NCBI RefSeq assembly: GCF_024105635.1
Contig: NZ_WYDQ01000001.1
Coordinates: 558,001-622,000, forward strand
Source: Oceanicola sp. 502str15
GTDB taxonomy: Bacteria > Pseudomonadota > Alphaproteobacteria > Rhodobacterales > Rhodobacteraceae
Reading direction: 5' to 3'
Length of the DNA stretch: 64,000 bases
Shown here: positions 55,693 to 64,000 of the stretch, piece by piece
Position numbering within the stretch: the first letter of the stretch is position 1
How the letters are laid out: the number at the start of each line of letters is the position of its first letter
Notes under the pieces: model-generated
Seen by the model: only the letters and a program-made list of their open reading frames with translations
Told to the model about the DNA's origin: nothing
Databases searched by the model: none
Made by a program: the position numbers and the translations under genes

Positions 55693-55739
55693 ATCGGGTT
55701 TCTTGTGGGGGCTGACTGAGCCGCCACAAGATGTTGGGG
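55693..55739. promoter_or_regulatory. pair of NrdR-like boxes, proximal to nrdJ
   Basis: ATCGGGTTTCTTGTGG (55693-55708) and CCACAAGATGTTGGGG (55724-55739); centres are 31 bp apart, close to three helical turns as is usual for NrdR sites. A TTGACG -35-like hexamer lies just upstream (55675-55680). Confidence 0.5.
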
Positions 55740-56075
55740 CAACGGCGAGGCGGCAGGGGGCATACCCGGGGCAACCCGGGACCGGGGACACAAGGGCGCA
55801 GCGCGCGCCAACCGGCCTTCTGTCACTTGCTGCACACGACGCGGCCACCGGGCAACCGGCGGCAGGCGGGAACGGTCGCAAGAGGGACGGTCTTTTGACC
55901 ACAAAACAGCCGAGAGGCAGGCCGCGCACAGCCTGTCACGCCCGAACGCGCATGTTCGGCGGTCAACCTCCTGCGCCTTGTTGGCGGGAATAACGAGCGC
56001 GGCCTGAGCCGTGCCGGGACGCAACCAGAAGGTGCCGCCGGAACAAGGCGCCGAACGTAGAAGAGGCATGTGACA

Positions 56076-59000
56076 ATGAAGATCGAACGCAAGTTCACCA
56101 CGTCCAAAGGTGCTGCTTATGGCGGGCTGGAGTTCACGACGACCACGTCGGAAATCCGCAACCCGGACGGCTCCGTTGTTTTCAAGCTCGACAACCTCGA
56201 AGTGCCCAAGGCCTGGAGCCAGGTTGCCTCTGACGTGATCGCGCAGAAATACTTCCGCAAGGCGGGCGTGCCGGCGAAGCTGAAGGCGGTGAAGGAAAAG
56301 GGCATTCCCTCGTTCCTGTGGCGCTCGGTTCCCGACGAGGAGGCGCTGGCCAAGCTGCCCGAGGACGAGCGCTTCGGCGGCGAGACCTCGGCCAAGCAGG
56401 TGTTCGATCGCCTCGCAGGCGCCTGGACCTATTGGGGCTGGAAGGGTGGCTACTTCACCACCGAGGCCGACGCGAAGGCCTACTTCGACGAGATGCGCCA
56501 CATGCTGGCCACCCAGCGCGCCGCGCCGAACTCGCCGCAGTGGTTCAACACCGGCCTGCACTGGGCCTATGGCATCGACGGCCCCGCACAGGGCCACCAC
56601 TACGTGGACTACAAGACCGGCAAGCTCACCAAGTCCAAATCCTCCTACGAACATCCGCAGCCCCATGCCTGCTTCATCCAGTCGGTCAGCGATGACCTCG
56701 TGAATGACGGCGGCATCATGGACCTCTGGGTCCGCGAGGCGCGCCTGTTCAAATACGGCTCCGGGACCGGCACGAACTTTTCCTCCCTGCGTGCCGCCGG
56801 TGAGGGCCTGTCGGGCGGGGGCAAGTCCTCTGGCCTGATGGGCTTTCTCAAAATCGGTGATCGGGCCGCGGGCGCGATCAAGTCGGGCGGCACCACGCGC
56901 CGCGCCGCCAAGATGGTGATCGTCGACGCCGACCACCCCGATATCCAGGAATACGTGAACTGGAAGGTGAAGGAGGAGCAGAAGGTTGCTTCGCTCGTCG
57001 CCGGTTCCAAGATGCACGAAGAGAAGCTGAACGCGATCTTCGCCGCGATCCGGGCCTTCGACGGCTCGGAAGAGGGGGCCTATGACCCCAACGCGAACGA
57101 CGCGCTGAAGGGTGCGGTGAAGGACGCCAAGAAGGCCCGTATCCCCGAGACCTACATCAAGCGCGTGCTCGATTACGCACGGCAGGGCTACGCCTCGATC
57201 GAGTTTCCGACCTATGACACCGACTGGGACAGCGAGGCCTATGCCACCGTCTCCGGCCAGAACTCCAACAACTCGGTCCGCGTCACCGACGCCTTCCTGA
57301 AAGCGGTGAAGGATGATCTGCCGTGGGAGCTGGTGAACCGGACCGATGGCAAGGTGTCTGCCACCATCAGCGCCCGTGAGCTCTGGGAAGACATCGGTCA
57401 TGCCGCATGGGCCTGCGCCGATCCCGGCATCCAGTACCATGACACCGTCAACGCCTGGCACACCTGCCCGGAAGACGGCCCGATCCGGGGCTCCAACCCC
57501 TGCTCGGAATATATGTTCCTTGACGACACGGCCTGCAACCTTGCCTCGATGAACCTGCTGACCTTCCTGAAGGACGGCGTGTTCCAGGCGGAAGACTACA
57601 TGCACGCCACCCGCCTCTGGACCATCACGCTGGAGATCTCGGTGATGATGGCGCAGTTCCCGTCGAAGGAAATCGCGCAGCGCTCTTACGACTTCCGCAC
57701 GCTGGGCCTTGGCTATGCCAACATCGGCGGCCTGCTGATGAACATGGGCTACGGCTACGACAGCCGCGAGGGCCGGGCCCTTGGCGGCGCGCTGACCGCG
57801 CTGCTGACCGGTGTGTCCTATGCCACCTCCGCCGAGATGGCTGGTGAGCTGGGTGCCTTCCCGGGCTACAAGAAGAATGCCGAGCACATGCTGCGCGTCA
57901 TCCGCAACCACCGCCGCGCCGCCCGGAGCGAAACCGAGGGCTACGAGGCGATGAACGTGAACCCGGTGGCCCTCGATCACGCCGGCTGCCCCGACGCCAC
58001 GCTGGTTGCGCTCGCCCGGGAAGCCTGGGACGAGGCGCTTTCGCTCGGCGAGAAGCACGGCTACCGCAACGCTCAGGTTTCGGTCATCGCCCCCACCGGC
58101 ACCATCGGCCTGGTGATGGATTGCGACACCACTGGCATCGAGCCTGACTTCGCGCTGGTGAAGTTCAAGAAGCTGGCCGGCGGCGGCTACTTCAAGATCA
58201 TCAACCGCTCGGTTCCCGCCTCGCTGACCAAGCTGGGCTACGGCGACGCCGAGATTGCCGAGATCATCGCCTACGCGGTGGGCCACGGCAGCCTGGGCAA
58301 TGCGCCGGGCATCAACCACACCGCGCTGGTGGGCCACGGCTTTGGCCAGGCCGAGATCGACAAGGTGGAAGCCGCCCTGGCCTCGGCCTTCGACATCCGC
58401 TTCGTCTTCAACCAGTGGACGCTGGGCGAGGAGTTCTGCACGAGCGTGCTGGGTATTCCGGCCGCAAAGCTGAACGACCCGAGCTTCGACCTGCTCTCGT
58501 CGCTGGGCTTCACCCGCGCGCAGATCGAGGCCGCCAACGACCATGTTTGCGGAACGATGACGCTGGAAGGTGCGCCGCACCTGAAGGAAGAGCATCTGAG
58601 CGTGTTCGATTGCGCCAACCCCTGTGGCAAGAAGGGCAAGCGGTTCCTGTCGGTCAATTCCCACATCGACATGATGGCCGCCGCCCAGAGCTTTATCTCA
58701 GGTGCGATCTCCAAAACCATTAACATGCCGAACGACGCCACCATCGAAGACTGCCAGGAAGCCTACGAGCGCAGCTGGCGGATGGGGATCAAGGCGAACG
58801 CCCTCTACCGCGACGGCTCCAAGCTCTCGCAGCCTCTCGCGGCTGCGCTGGTGGAGGACGACGAGGAGGCACAGGAGGTGCTGGAGAGCGGCGCGCCGAC
58901 CGAAAAGGCGCAGGTTCTGGCCGAGAAGATCATCGAGAAGGTGATCATCAAGGAGGTGGCCAAGGCCGCTCGCGAGAAGCTGCCGCATCGCCGCAAGGGC

Positions 59001-59747
59001 TATACCCAGAAGGCGGTTGTGGGCGGGCACAAGGTGTATCTGCGCACCGGCGAGTATGAAGATGGCAAGCTCGGCGAGCTGTTCATCGACATGCACAAGG
59101 AAGGCGCCGGGTTCCGGGCGATGATGAACAACTTCGCCATCGCGGTGTCGGTTGGCCTGCAATACGGCGTGCCGCTGGAGGAGTTCGTCGACGCCTTCAC
59201 CTTCACCAAGTTCGAGCCGGCCGGGATGGTGCAGGGGAACGACAGCATCAAGAATGCGACCTCGATCCTCGACTACATCTTCCGCGAGCTGGCGGTGAGC
59301 TACCTCGACCGGACCGATCTGGCCCATGTGAAGCCCGAAGGCGCGGCCTTCGACGATCTGGGGCGTGGCGAGGAAGAGGGCGTTTCGAACGTCACGTCTG
59401 TGAGCGACAGCGCGGCGAGCAAGTCGCTGGAAGTGCTCAAGCAGATCAGCTCCTCGGGCTACCTGCGCAAGCGGCTTCCGAGCGATCTGGTGGTGCTGCA
59501 GGGCGGGCTTGGCGGCCACCTTTCGGGGGCCGTGGCGCTGGACGCCGGAGTTGATCCGGTGGTGGCGCTGGAGACCCTGGTGCCGGAGGCTTCTGTGAGC
59601 GTTTCCAACGGGATGGATGCCCGGGCGAAGGCGAAGATGCAGGGGTATGAAGGCGAGGCTTGCGGGGAGTGTGGGAACTACACGCTGGTGCGCAACGGGA
59701 CCTGCATGAAGTGCAACACCTGTGGCGGCACGAGCGGCTGCAGCTGA
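56076..59747 (+). CDS. nrdJ: vitamin B12-dependent (class II) ribonucleotide reductase NrdJ
   Basis: A 1223-residue protein of the long NrdJ type. Conserved segments include [88 protein letters not shown] and the redox-active C-terminal cysteines [23 protein letters not shown]. It makes deoxyribonucleotides with adenosylcobalamin. ATG 56076 was chosen over GTG 56070 with GAGG upstream. A small gene follows after 12 bases and a strong terminator ends the unit. Confidence 0.97.
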   Translation: MKIERKFTTSKGAAYGGLEFTTTTSEIRNPDGSVVFKLDNLEVPKAWSQVASDVIAQKYFRKAGVPAKLKAVKEKGIPSFLWRSVPDEEALAKLPEDERFGGETSAKQVFDRLAGAWTYWGWKGGYFTTEADAKAYFDEMRHMLATQRAAPNSPQWFNTGLHWAYGIDGPAQGHHYVDYKTGKLTKSKSSYEHPQPHACFIQSVSDDLVNDGGIMDLWVREARLFKYGSGTGTNFSSLRAAGEGLSGGGKSSGLMGFLKIGDRAAGAIKSGGTTRRAAKMVIVDADHPDIQEYVNWKVKEEQKVASLVAGSKMHEEKLNAIFAAIRAFDGSEEGAYDPNANDALKGAVKDAKKARIPETYIKRVLDYARQGYASIEFPTYDTDWDSEAYATVSGQNSNNSVRVTDAFLKAVKDDLPWELVNRTDGKVSATISARELWEDIGHAAWACADPGIQYHDTVNAWHTCPEDGPIRGSNPCSEYMFLDDTACNLASMNLLTFLKDGVFQAEDYMHATRLWTITLEISVMMAQFPSKEIAQRSYDFRTLGLGYANIGGLLMNMGYGYDSREGRALGGALTALLTGVSYATSAEMAGELGAFPGYKKNAEHMLRVIRNHRRAARSETEGYEAMNVNPVALDHAGCPDATLVALAREAWDEALSLGEKHGYRNAQVSVIAPTGTIGLVMDCDTTGIEPDFALVKFKKLAGGGYFKIINRSVPASLTKLGYGDAEIAEIIAYAVGHGSLGNAPGINHTALVGHGFGQAEIDKVEAALASAFDIRFVFNQWTLGEEFCTSVLGIPAAKLNDPSFDLLSSLGFTRAQIEAANDHVCGTMTLEGAPHLKEEHLSVFDCANPCGKKGKRFLSVNSHIDMMAAAQSFISGAISKTINMPNDATIEDCQEAYERSWRMGIKANALYRDGSKLSQPLAAALVEDDEEAQEVLESGAPTEKAQVLAEKIIEKVIIKEVAKAAREKLPHRRKGYTQKAVVGGHKVYLRTGEYEDGKLGELFIDMHKEGAGFRAMMNNFAIAVSVGLQYGVPLEEFVDAFTFTKFEPAGMVQGNDSIKNATSILDYIFRELAVSYLDRTDLAHVKPEGAAFDDLGRGEEEGVSNVTSVSDSAASKSLEVLKQISSSGYLRKRLPSDLVVLQGGLGGHLSGAVALDAGVDPVVALETLVPEASVSVSNGMDARAKAKMQGYEGEACGECGNYTLVRNGTCMKCNTCGGTSGCS

Positions 59748-59759
59748 GGTTAACGGACG

Positions 59760-60038
59760 ATGGCAAAGGAAGTGATCTGCGGCATCGTCGAAACCCCCTC
59801 CGGGCGGGAGTTCGAGGCGCAGTGCGAGCTTGAACCCTGCTTCAAGGGCGGCAGAGAAACATCCAAGGGCGCCCTGGTGGTGCCCAAGGAACACCTCGAG
59901 GAATTCGCGATGAATCCCAAGGGGTTCCACTTCAAGGCCGAGAGCGGCGAGGCGTTCGAGACGCGCGCCGGTCTCTACGCCAAAGCGGGTGGAGACTGCA
60001 TCTGGGAAGGGCGGATCAGCCTTGCGCGGGTGCAATAG
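59760..60038 (+). CDS. small conserved hypothetical protein downstream of nrdJ
   Basis: A 92-residue soluble protein (MAKEVICGIVETPSGREFEAQ; GGRETSKGALVVPKEHLEEF; GDCIWEGRISLARV). I do not recognise a family. It starts 12 bases after nrdJ with GAGG ahead of the ATG, and it precedes the intrinsic terminator at 60135, so it is likely co-transcribed with nrdJ. Two cysteines in the first 30 residues could bind metal, but this is only a guess. Confidence 0.72.
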   Translation: MAKEVICGIVETPSGREFEAQCELEPCFKGGRETSKGALVVPKEHLEEFAMNPKGFHFKAESGEAFETRAGLYAKAGGDCIWEGRISLARVQ

Positions 60039-60134
60039 TTAAGATTCCGGGGCGGGTGCGCTCGTCCCTGGCGCAGTTCAGGCCGCAGGCAAATAAACCG
60101 GGCGGTATCAACGATGAGCCTGAACGGCGAAACT

Positions 60135-60157
60135 GGGGGGCTTCGGCCCCCCTTTTT
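60135..60157 (+). terminator. intrinsic terminator of the nrdJ operon
   Basis: GGGGGGC-TTCG-GCCCCCC (a 7-bp stem closed by a UUCG tetraloop) followed directly by TTTTT, about 100 bases after the last gene. Confidence 0.95.
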
Positions 60158-60205
60158 CTTTGCGATTTCAGGCGGGTAAGGCGGCGACCCGACCCCGGAA
60201 ACCGG

Positions 60206-60321
60206 GTTTTGCAGAAATGCAGGTACGAGGGGGTGCGATCCGGCGTTAACCGCAAAAATGTCACAGGCACACTGCGTACACATCCTGTGCACAGCCTGTG
60301 CATACGGCATTTCTGCAAAAC
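60206..60321. repeat. long inverted repeat between convergent genes
   Basis: Perfect 15-bp arms GTTTTGCAGAAATGC (60206-60220) and GCATTTCTGCAAAAC (60307-60321) enclose 86 bases. Inside are CACAGGC / GCCTGTG and a tandem CCTGTGCA-CAG-CCTGTGCA. It lies in the 318-base stretch 60039-60356 between convergent genes, where no coding frame is credible. Function unknown. Confidence 0.7.
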
Positions 60322-60356
60322 GAAGAGAGGTTAACGGATCGGGCGGGCGGATCGCC

Positions 60357-61001
60357 TCAGCGCCGCAGCAGGGGCGCGACGAGGGCGGCGATGCGGGCCG
60401 AGCCCTTGGGGGAGGGGTGGGTGCGGTCGGAGGCAAAGAGCGAGAGGTCGGCGGGGCTGAAGACATCGTCCATGTCGACCAGCGACACGCCAGGATCGCG
60501 GGCGGCCATGCGGCCAAGGCGGGCCTCCAGCTCGCGGTAGGGGGCGACGCAGGCGGTGCCGGCGAAACGCGGCGAGGTGTAGTAATCGGCCCAGATGACG
60601 CGGGAGCCGCGTTGGCGGAGGGAGGCGACGAGGGCGGGGATCGCGCCACGGCGGCCATCGGTGGAGATCAGCCGGTCGAGCACGGGGCCACACCGGGTGC
60701 AATCGCAACTGGTGGAGATGTCATTGGCGCCGCCGTTCAGCACGACCCAGGGGGCGCTGACACCGTTGAGCTGGGTGGGGATGTTGAGGGAGCCGCTGCC
60801 CCCGGCGAGTTTTGCGAGGGGCAGGGAGACATCGCCCACGGGCTCGCCCAGGCGGGCCTGGAGGGCGCGGGCGACGGAGGCGCCGCTGCTGCGGTTCCAG
60901 GCCATGACGGAGTCGCCCGCGACGACGATACGGGCGTTGTCAGGGACGCCGGGGGCGCAGGCGGCGAGGAGGAGGAGGGGGAGGAGGAGCCAGCGGGTCA
61001 T
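60357..61001 (-). CDS. SGNH/GDSL-family hydrolase lipoprotein
   Basis: A 214-residue protein. N-terminus MTRWLLLPLLLLAACAPG ends in a lipobox (LAAC), so it is a lipoprotein. The SGNH order is: Ser in VVAGDSVMAWN, Gly in the middle, Asn in NGGANDIS and Asp-His in ASDRTHPSPKG. The family cleaves esters (lipids, acetylated sugars). ATG 61001 was chosen because the signal starts there; the upstream frame is not conserved. It may act on cell-envelope acyl groups. Confidence 0.85.
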   Translation of the reverse strand: MTRWLLLPLLLLAACAPGVPDNARIVVAGDSVMAWNRSSGASVARALQARLGEPVGDVSLPLAKLAGGSGSLNIPTQLNGVSAPWVVLNGGANDISTSCDCTRCGPVLDRLISTDGRRGAIPALVASLRQRGSRVIWADYYTSPRFAGTACVAPYRELEARLGRMAARDPGVSLVDMDDVFSPADLSLFASDRTHPSPKGSARIAALVAPLLRR

Positions 61002-61040
61002 GCCGGGGGAGGTAGGGTGATGGGGGGAGGGGGCAAGGTT

Positions 61041-61050
61041 GGGGGGGGGG
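61041..61050. repeat. G10 homopolymer
   Basis: Ten consecutive G between the GDSL gene (39 bases upstream of its start) and the KAP NTPase gene. A mutable tract or a sequencing-prone spot. Confidence 0.6.
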
Positions 61051-61222
61051 CCTAACGGTATGAGAGCGAACGGCCCAGAGCCGCGTTCACCGGCGGCTTC
61101 TACGCGGCGGTGCGGCTCTCCCAAAGCAGTCGCTAGCTACATTCCCGACAAACGGATTATGATTTGGTGTAGCGGCGTAAGTTGATTATCCAGAGCGATG
61201 TGTCATCGCAAAAGGTGAAAAT

Positions 61223-63043
61223 GTGGATCAAAATGTAGCAGCAGTCAGCGCACTCCATGAGTATGCTGGGATCAAGAAACCCCGGTATGCCTTCATGATC
61301 GAGGCACCGTGGGGAGCAGGGAAGACCTATCTGGTGAAGCGTGAATTCAAGGATGTCCTTTCGTCGGACAAAGCGCGCTATGTAACGTTGAATGGCGTCT
61401 CGGATCGAAAGTCGTTCCGGCGTGCGCTTCTCGCTAATACGTCAGAAGCAAAGCTAATGGATGCCGCTGGAAAGTTCGGCGACGTCGTTGGCAAGCTTGC
61501 GAAAGTAGGGAATGTAGGAAGTTTTGTCCAAGACGCCGTTGAAGATAGGTTGATTAACAATCTGTCCGATCTCTTGATCTTCGACGATGTCGAACGTTGC
61601 GAAATGTCGCCGGGCGAACTATTGGGCTTGATCAACGAGTTTGTTGAACATCAATCCAAGAACGTGGTGCTTTGTGCGTTCATCGAGCGCGACGATGCAG
61701 ATGGCAATCTGAAAAAACGGGACGATTTTTTATCACGCAAAGAAAAAGTTGTCGGTCGCACCGTCAAAATCGTGGCTGATGCGCGCAGCGCGCTTCCAGA
61801 GTTCATTTTAGCAATGCCTGACGGCCATGGGAAACAGTGGTTCAATTCCAAAGAAGGATTGGTGCTTGAAGTATTCTCGTCTGCGACGCACAGCAACTTG
61901 AGAGTTCTGCGCCAGTGCCTCCACGATTGCGGGCGGGTGATCGATGTGCTGGATGAAGAGATACGCATTTCAACAGAATCCATGATCCGGTTTGTGCGTA
62001 CCTTTCTTGCTCTGTCAATGGCGGTTGCAACCGGCGAAGTTAACTCGCAACAACTGCTTGAGCGAAGCGATCACCGGTGCGTTATGAGGCCGAAAGGGAG
62101 CGAAAATTCGCATCCATTGTACACTTGCTTCCTACAGCACCCCGAGGCCGAGATCTATGCGGGAAACGCTGCAAGCATTCTCCCGCTGGATCTTGGGTTT
62201 TCTCTCATTGGAGTCGGTTACGAAGATCCCGATAAGATAAACAGTGCTCTCCGATCCACAGGGCAGTTTGATGGAAAAGAAGAAACTCCTTTGTGGGCGC
62301 GCTTTGTCAATTGGAGACTCATGTCTCGAGACGATCTAGAAAAGGCCTCTCAAGAAGCGAAGTCTTACATCTTTGATAGCGAAGAGATTATGCCAGGTCC
62401 ATATCTACACATAGCGCATGACCTGATTACCATTGCTGAAAATGGGGCCGGAGATGGCTCCAAGATCGCAAATGAGATAAAGCATCAGATAGAGAAACTT
62501 GCGAAAGATGACAAGATTCCTCCTGCTGGACATGGGAGGAACTACGGGTGGAGCGATGAATTGGGCACATTCTCGTTCGGGGGATACGGGTTCACACCAA
62601 ACGAGCTAACTATGCCAATCATTGAATCGATGAGGGGTGCTCAAATCAAAGCCTTCGAGAAATCACGGGTGCACGAAGCGAAGCGATTGCTGAAACTTTT
62701 GCGCGTCGATCTGGACGCATTTGGGCGCGAGTTTTCTTGGAACAACGGTGGCTCAGGTTTCTATGAAACGGAAATTCTCAATCAGATTGATGCCGACGAA
62801 TTCGCAGAAGTGGTCTTTGGCTACGTGACTTCGGGTGGATTCGAAGTTATCGGTGGGCAGCTGAAAGCCTTGGCTGACCGGCACCGCCCGAACAATTTCC
62901 TAGAGGAAGTAGTCTGGGCAAAGACCGTTAAGACTAAACTGGAAGCACTTGCCGAAGAAGCGGGACACCTTGAAAAAGCGCGGATGGTCTGGTTCTTGGG
63001 GTTCCATTGGAAATTTCCAGAGGGCGAAGATGCCGGCGAATAG
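61223..63043 (+). CDS. stand-alone KAP-like P-loop NTPase
   Basis: A 606-residue protein. Walker A: APWGAGKT at residues 28-35; Walker B: DLLIFDDVER at about 116-125, followed by NVVLCAFIERDD. The arrangement is that of KAP-type P-loop NTPases (STAND clade), which occur in defence and membrane-associated systems. No transmembrane segment interrupts the NTPase, unlike typical KAP proteins. The C-terminal about 400 residues have no recognised domain. GTG 61223 has AGGTG about 6 bases ahead. Composition is clearly lower in GC than the surroundings (27 of 60 bases are G or C at 62341-62400), which indicates horizontal transfer. No partner gene is adjacent. Confidence 0.8.
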   Translation: MDQNVAAVSALHEYAGIKKPRYAFMIEAPWGAGKTYLVKREFKDVLSSDKARYVTLNGVSDRKSFRRALLANTSEAKLMDAAGKFGDVVGKLAKVGNVGSFVQDAVEDRLINNLSDLLIFDDVERCEMSPGELLGLINEFVEHQSKNVVLCAFIERDDADGNLKKRDDFLSRKEKVVGRTVKIVADARSALPEFILAMPDGHGKQWFNSKEGLVLEVFSSATHSNLRVLRQCLHDCGRVIDVLDEEIRISTESMIRFVRTFLALSMAVATGEVNSQQLLERSDHRCVMRPKGSENSHPLYTCFLQHPEAEIYAGNAASILPLDLGFSLIGVGYEDPDKINSALRSTGQFDGKEETPLWARFVNWRLMSRDDLEKASQEAKSYIFDSEEIMPGPYLHIAHDLITIAENGAGDGSKIANEIKHQIEKLAKDDKIPPAGHGRNYGWSDELGTFSFGGYGFTPNELTMPIIESMRGAQIKAFEKSRVHEAKRLLKLLRVDLDAFGREFSWNNGGSGFYETEILNQIDADEFAEVVFGYVTSGGFEVIGGQLKALADRHRPNNFLEEVVWAKTVKTKLEALAEEAGHLEKARMVWFLGFHWKFPEGEDAGE

Positions 63044-63171
63044 ACTGGAACTTGGAAGTCTGCTTTGATCGCGAATGAAGGCACCTTCGCAATCGCAGCG
63101 AACGCGCGCTTCCCGCCCATTCTTCAGATGCGGATGTAGGGTTCCAACTATCTTACGGGCAAAGATACCCC

Positions 63172-63903
63172 CTACAGCGTCGACGTATCCTCAAGCGGGC
63201 TGCTGCCCGCCGTCAGGGCTTCGCTTGGTTCGGGGGCGGGCATGTCGGCGGGGTCGGCCCATTGGCCGGACTGGGCCTGGGTCAGCACGATCACCCGCGT
63301 TCCGTTGGGCGTATTGGCCGCGAGGTGCATGGCGTCCTGGTTGAACATGCGGATGCAGCCGGAGGAGGCCTGCATGCCGATGGACTTGGGCTCTGACGTG
63401 CCGTGGATGCGGTAGAGCGTGTCCTTGCCGTTCCGATAGAGGTAGAGGGCGCGGGCGCCGAGGGGGTTTTCGAGGCCGCCGGGTTTGCCGTTGCGGATGG
63501 GGCCGTAGAGTTCGGGGTCGCGGCGGACCATGTTGGCGGTGGGGGTCCAGTAGGGCCAGTCGCGCTGGAAGGAGACGACGGCGTTTCCGGAGAAGCCGCG
63601 TCCGGCGCGGGCGACGCCGACGACGTAGCGCATGGCGCGGCCGTTGCCCAGCAGCTGGTAGAGCCGCTTGGCGCCGGGATCGACGATGATGGTGCCGGGC
63701 GCCTGGGGGGCGAAGTAGTTCACCTCCTGCCGGGCGGTGGCCTCGGTGATGTACTCATCGGGCACGGCGGGCACGGTGATGTCGCCGTCCTGCACCGAGG
63801 CATAGAGGGCGCGGGTTTCGGGCGAGAGGCCGGAGGGATCGGTGAGTTCGGCGCAGGCGGAGAGGGAAAGGGCGGCGGCGAGGGCGAGGAGGGGGCGGAG
63901 CAT
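63172..63903 (-). CDS. L,D-transpeptidase (YkuD) lipoprotein
   Basis: A 243-residue protein. N-terminus MLRPLLALAAALSLSAC carries a lipobox (LSAC). The YkuD domain covers about residues 70-205 with the catalytic motif HGTSEPKSIGMQASSGCIRM (His ... Ser-x-Gly-Cys-Ile-Arg). These enzymes make 3-3 cross-links in peptidoglycan or attach proteins to it. A Pro/Ser/Glu-rich tail follows. ATG 63903. The remaining 97 bases of the window hold no gene I can support. Confidence 0.92.
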   Translation of the reverse strand: MLRPLLALAAALSLSACAELTDPSGLSPETRALYASVQDGDITVPAVPDEYITEATARQEVNYFAPQAPGTIIVDPGAKRLYQLLGNGRAMRYVVGVARAGRGFSGNAVVSFQRDWPYWTPTANMVRRDPELYGPIRNGKPGGLENPLGARALYLYRNGKDTLYRIHGTSEPKSIGMQASSGCIRMFNQDAMHLAANTPNGTRVIVLTQAQSGQWADPADMPAPEPSEALTAGSSPLEDTSTL

Positions 63904-64000
63904 GTGGCTTTGGGCTTTGTTGTTGGTGTCGGGGGAAGGTGTGCCTCAGGGGGGCGGCAAGGGCAAGGGGGGCGTGTGTGCGTGGGCGGTTCTTGACCCG

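Larger units (their letters stand above)
55195..56075. other. long gene-free leader between the catabolic island and nrdJ
   Basis: No convincing gene. It contains the FAD-gene promoter at its left end, a GCCCAAA-A-TTTGGGC hairpin near 55362-55376, at least four NrdR-like boxes and a GGTGCAG / CTGCACC hairpin (55659-55687). The high G run and low-complexity stretch at 55260-55500 give only spurious frames. No B12-box-type cobalamin riboswitch was recognised. Confidence 0.6.

Noticed and set aside
55700..56075. Cobalamin riboswitch upstream of nrdJ
   Set aside because: Looked for because NrdJ needs B12; no B12-box-like segment or convincing fold was found.
55560..58664. 1034-residue minus-strand open frame across nrdJ and its leader
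   Set aside because: Shadow of nrdJ with Gly/Val/Arg bias and no domains; the plus-strand nrdJ is unambiguous.

Overview
The window looks like chromosomal DNA of a marine-type alphaproteobacterium of the Rhodobacteraceae (Roseobacter group). This rests on the very high GC, an alphaproteobacterial LexA operator (GTTC-N7-GTTC) in front of lexA, the gene order trpG-trpD-trpC-moaC-moeA-lexA, a heterotetrameric-type sarcosine oxidase, a class II (B12-dependent) ribonucleotide reductase, two kinds of TRAP transporter and a tRNA-Pro with an encoded CCA. The genus cannot be fixed from sequence alone.

Layout. 1-4562 (+): two small paralogous Cys-containing proteins, then sarcosine oxidase delta and a fused alpha-gamma polypeptide. 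4706-9123 (-): DedA membrane protein, a small membrane protein, a CoxE-like VWA protein, a HesB/IscA Fe-S carrier, a periplasmic glycerophosphodiesterase and SufT. 9327-13848 (+): secreted VWA protein, ccmF-ccmH and a PaaG-like crotonase. 13924-16638 (-): two paralogous membrane-anchored RTX-repeat proteins. 16844-19662 (-): gltA and gltX. 19750-21777 (+): comEC. 21805-27495 (-): the trpGDC-moaC-moeA-lexA block. 27679-29841 (+): a divergent polysaccharide deacetylase with a very long Ala/Glu/Pro linker. 30054-35702 (-): gpt, DUF2127, aminotransferase, SurA/PpiD-like isomerase and trpE. 35853-37870 (+): a Ktr/Trk potassium uptake pair. 37945-39193 (-): fabI plus a small gene. 39398-41417 (+): pdxH, a two-domain cold-shock protein, a DUF192 protein and tRNA-Pro.

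41670-55194 is the most interesting region: a catabolic island. A divergent MarR gene and a LysR gene flank a long minus-strand operon in the order dctQ-dctM-dctP, aconitase X large and small subunits, TAXI-type TRAP receptor, fused TRAP permease, FAD oxidoreductase and TfdA-like dioxygenase. A second FAD oxidoreductase has its own promoter. The two minus-strand promoters share the same architecture (-35 TTGA.., 17-bp spacer, TAATTA -10 inside an AT-rich palindrome), and a long nested hairpin separates dctP from aconitase X. The substrate is unknown. The gene set predicts uptake, oxygenation, dehydration and FAD-dependent oxidation of an organic acid or a hydroxylated amino acid.

56076-60038 (+): nrdJ preceded by an 880-bp leader with NrdR-like boxes. 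60357-61001 (-): a GDSL lipoprotein. 61223-63043 (+): a stand-alone, AT-richer KAP-like P-loop NTPase that looks horizontally acquired and is a candidate defence or stress gene. 63172-63903 (-): an L,D-transpeptidase lipoprotein. No CRISPR array, insertion sequence, rRNA or integrase was seen.
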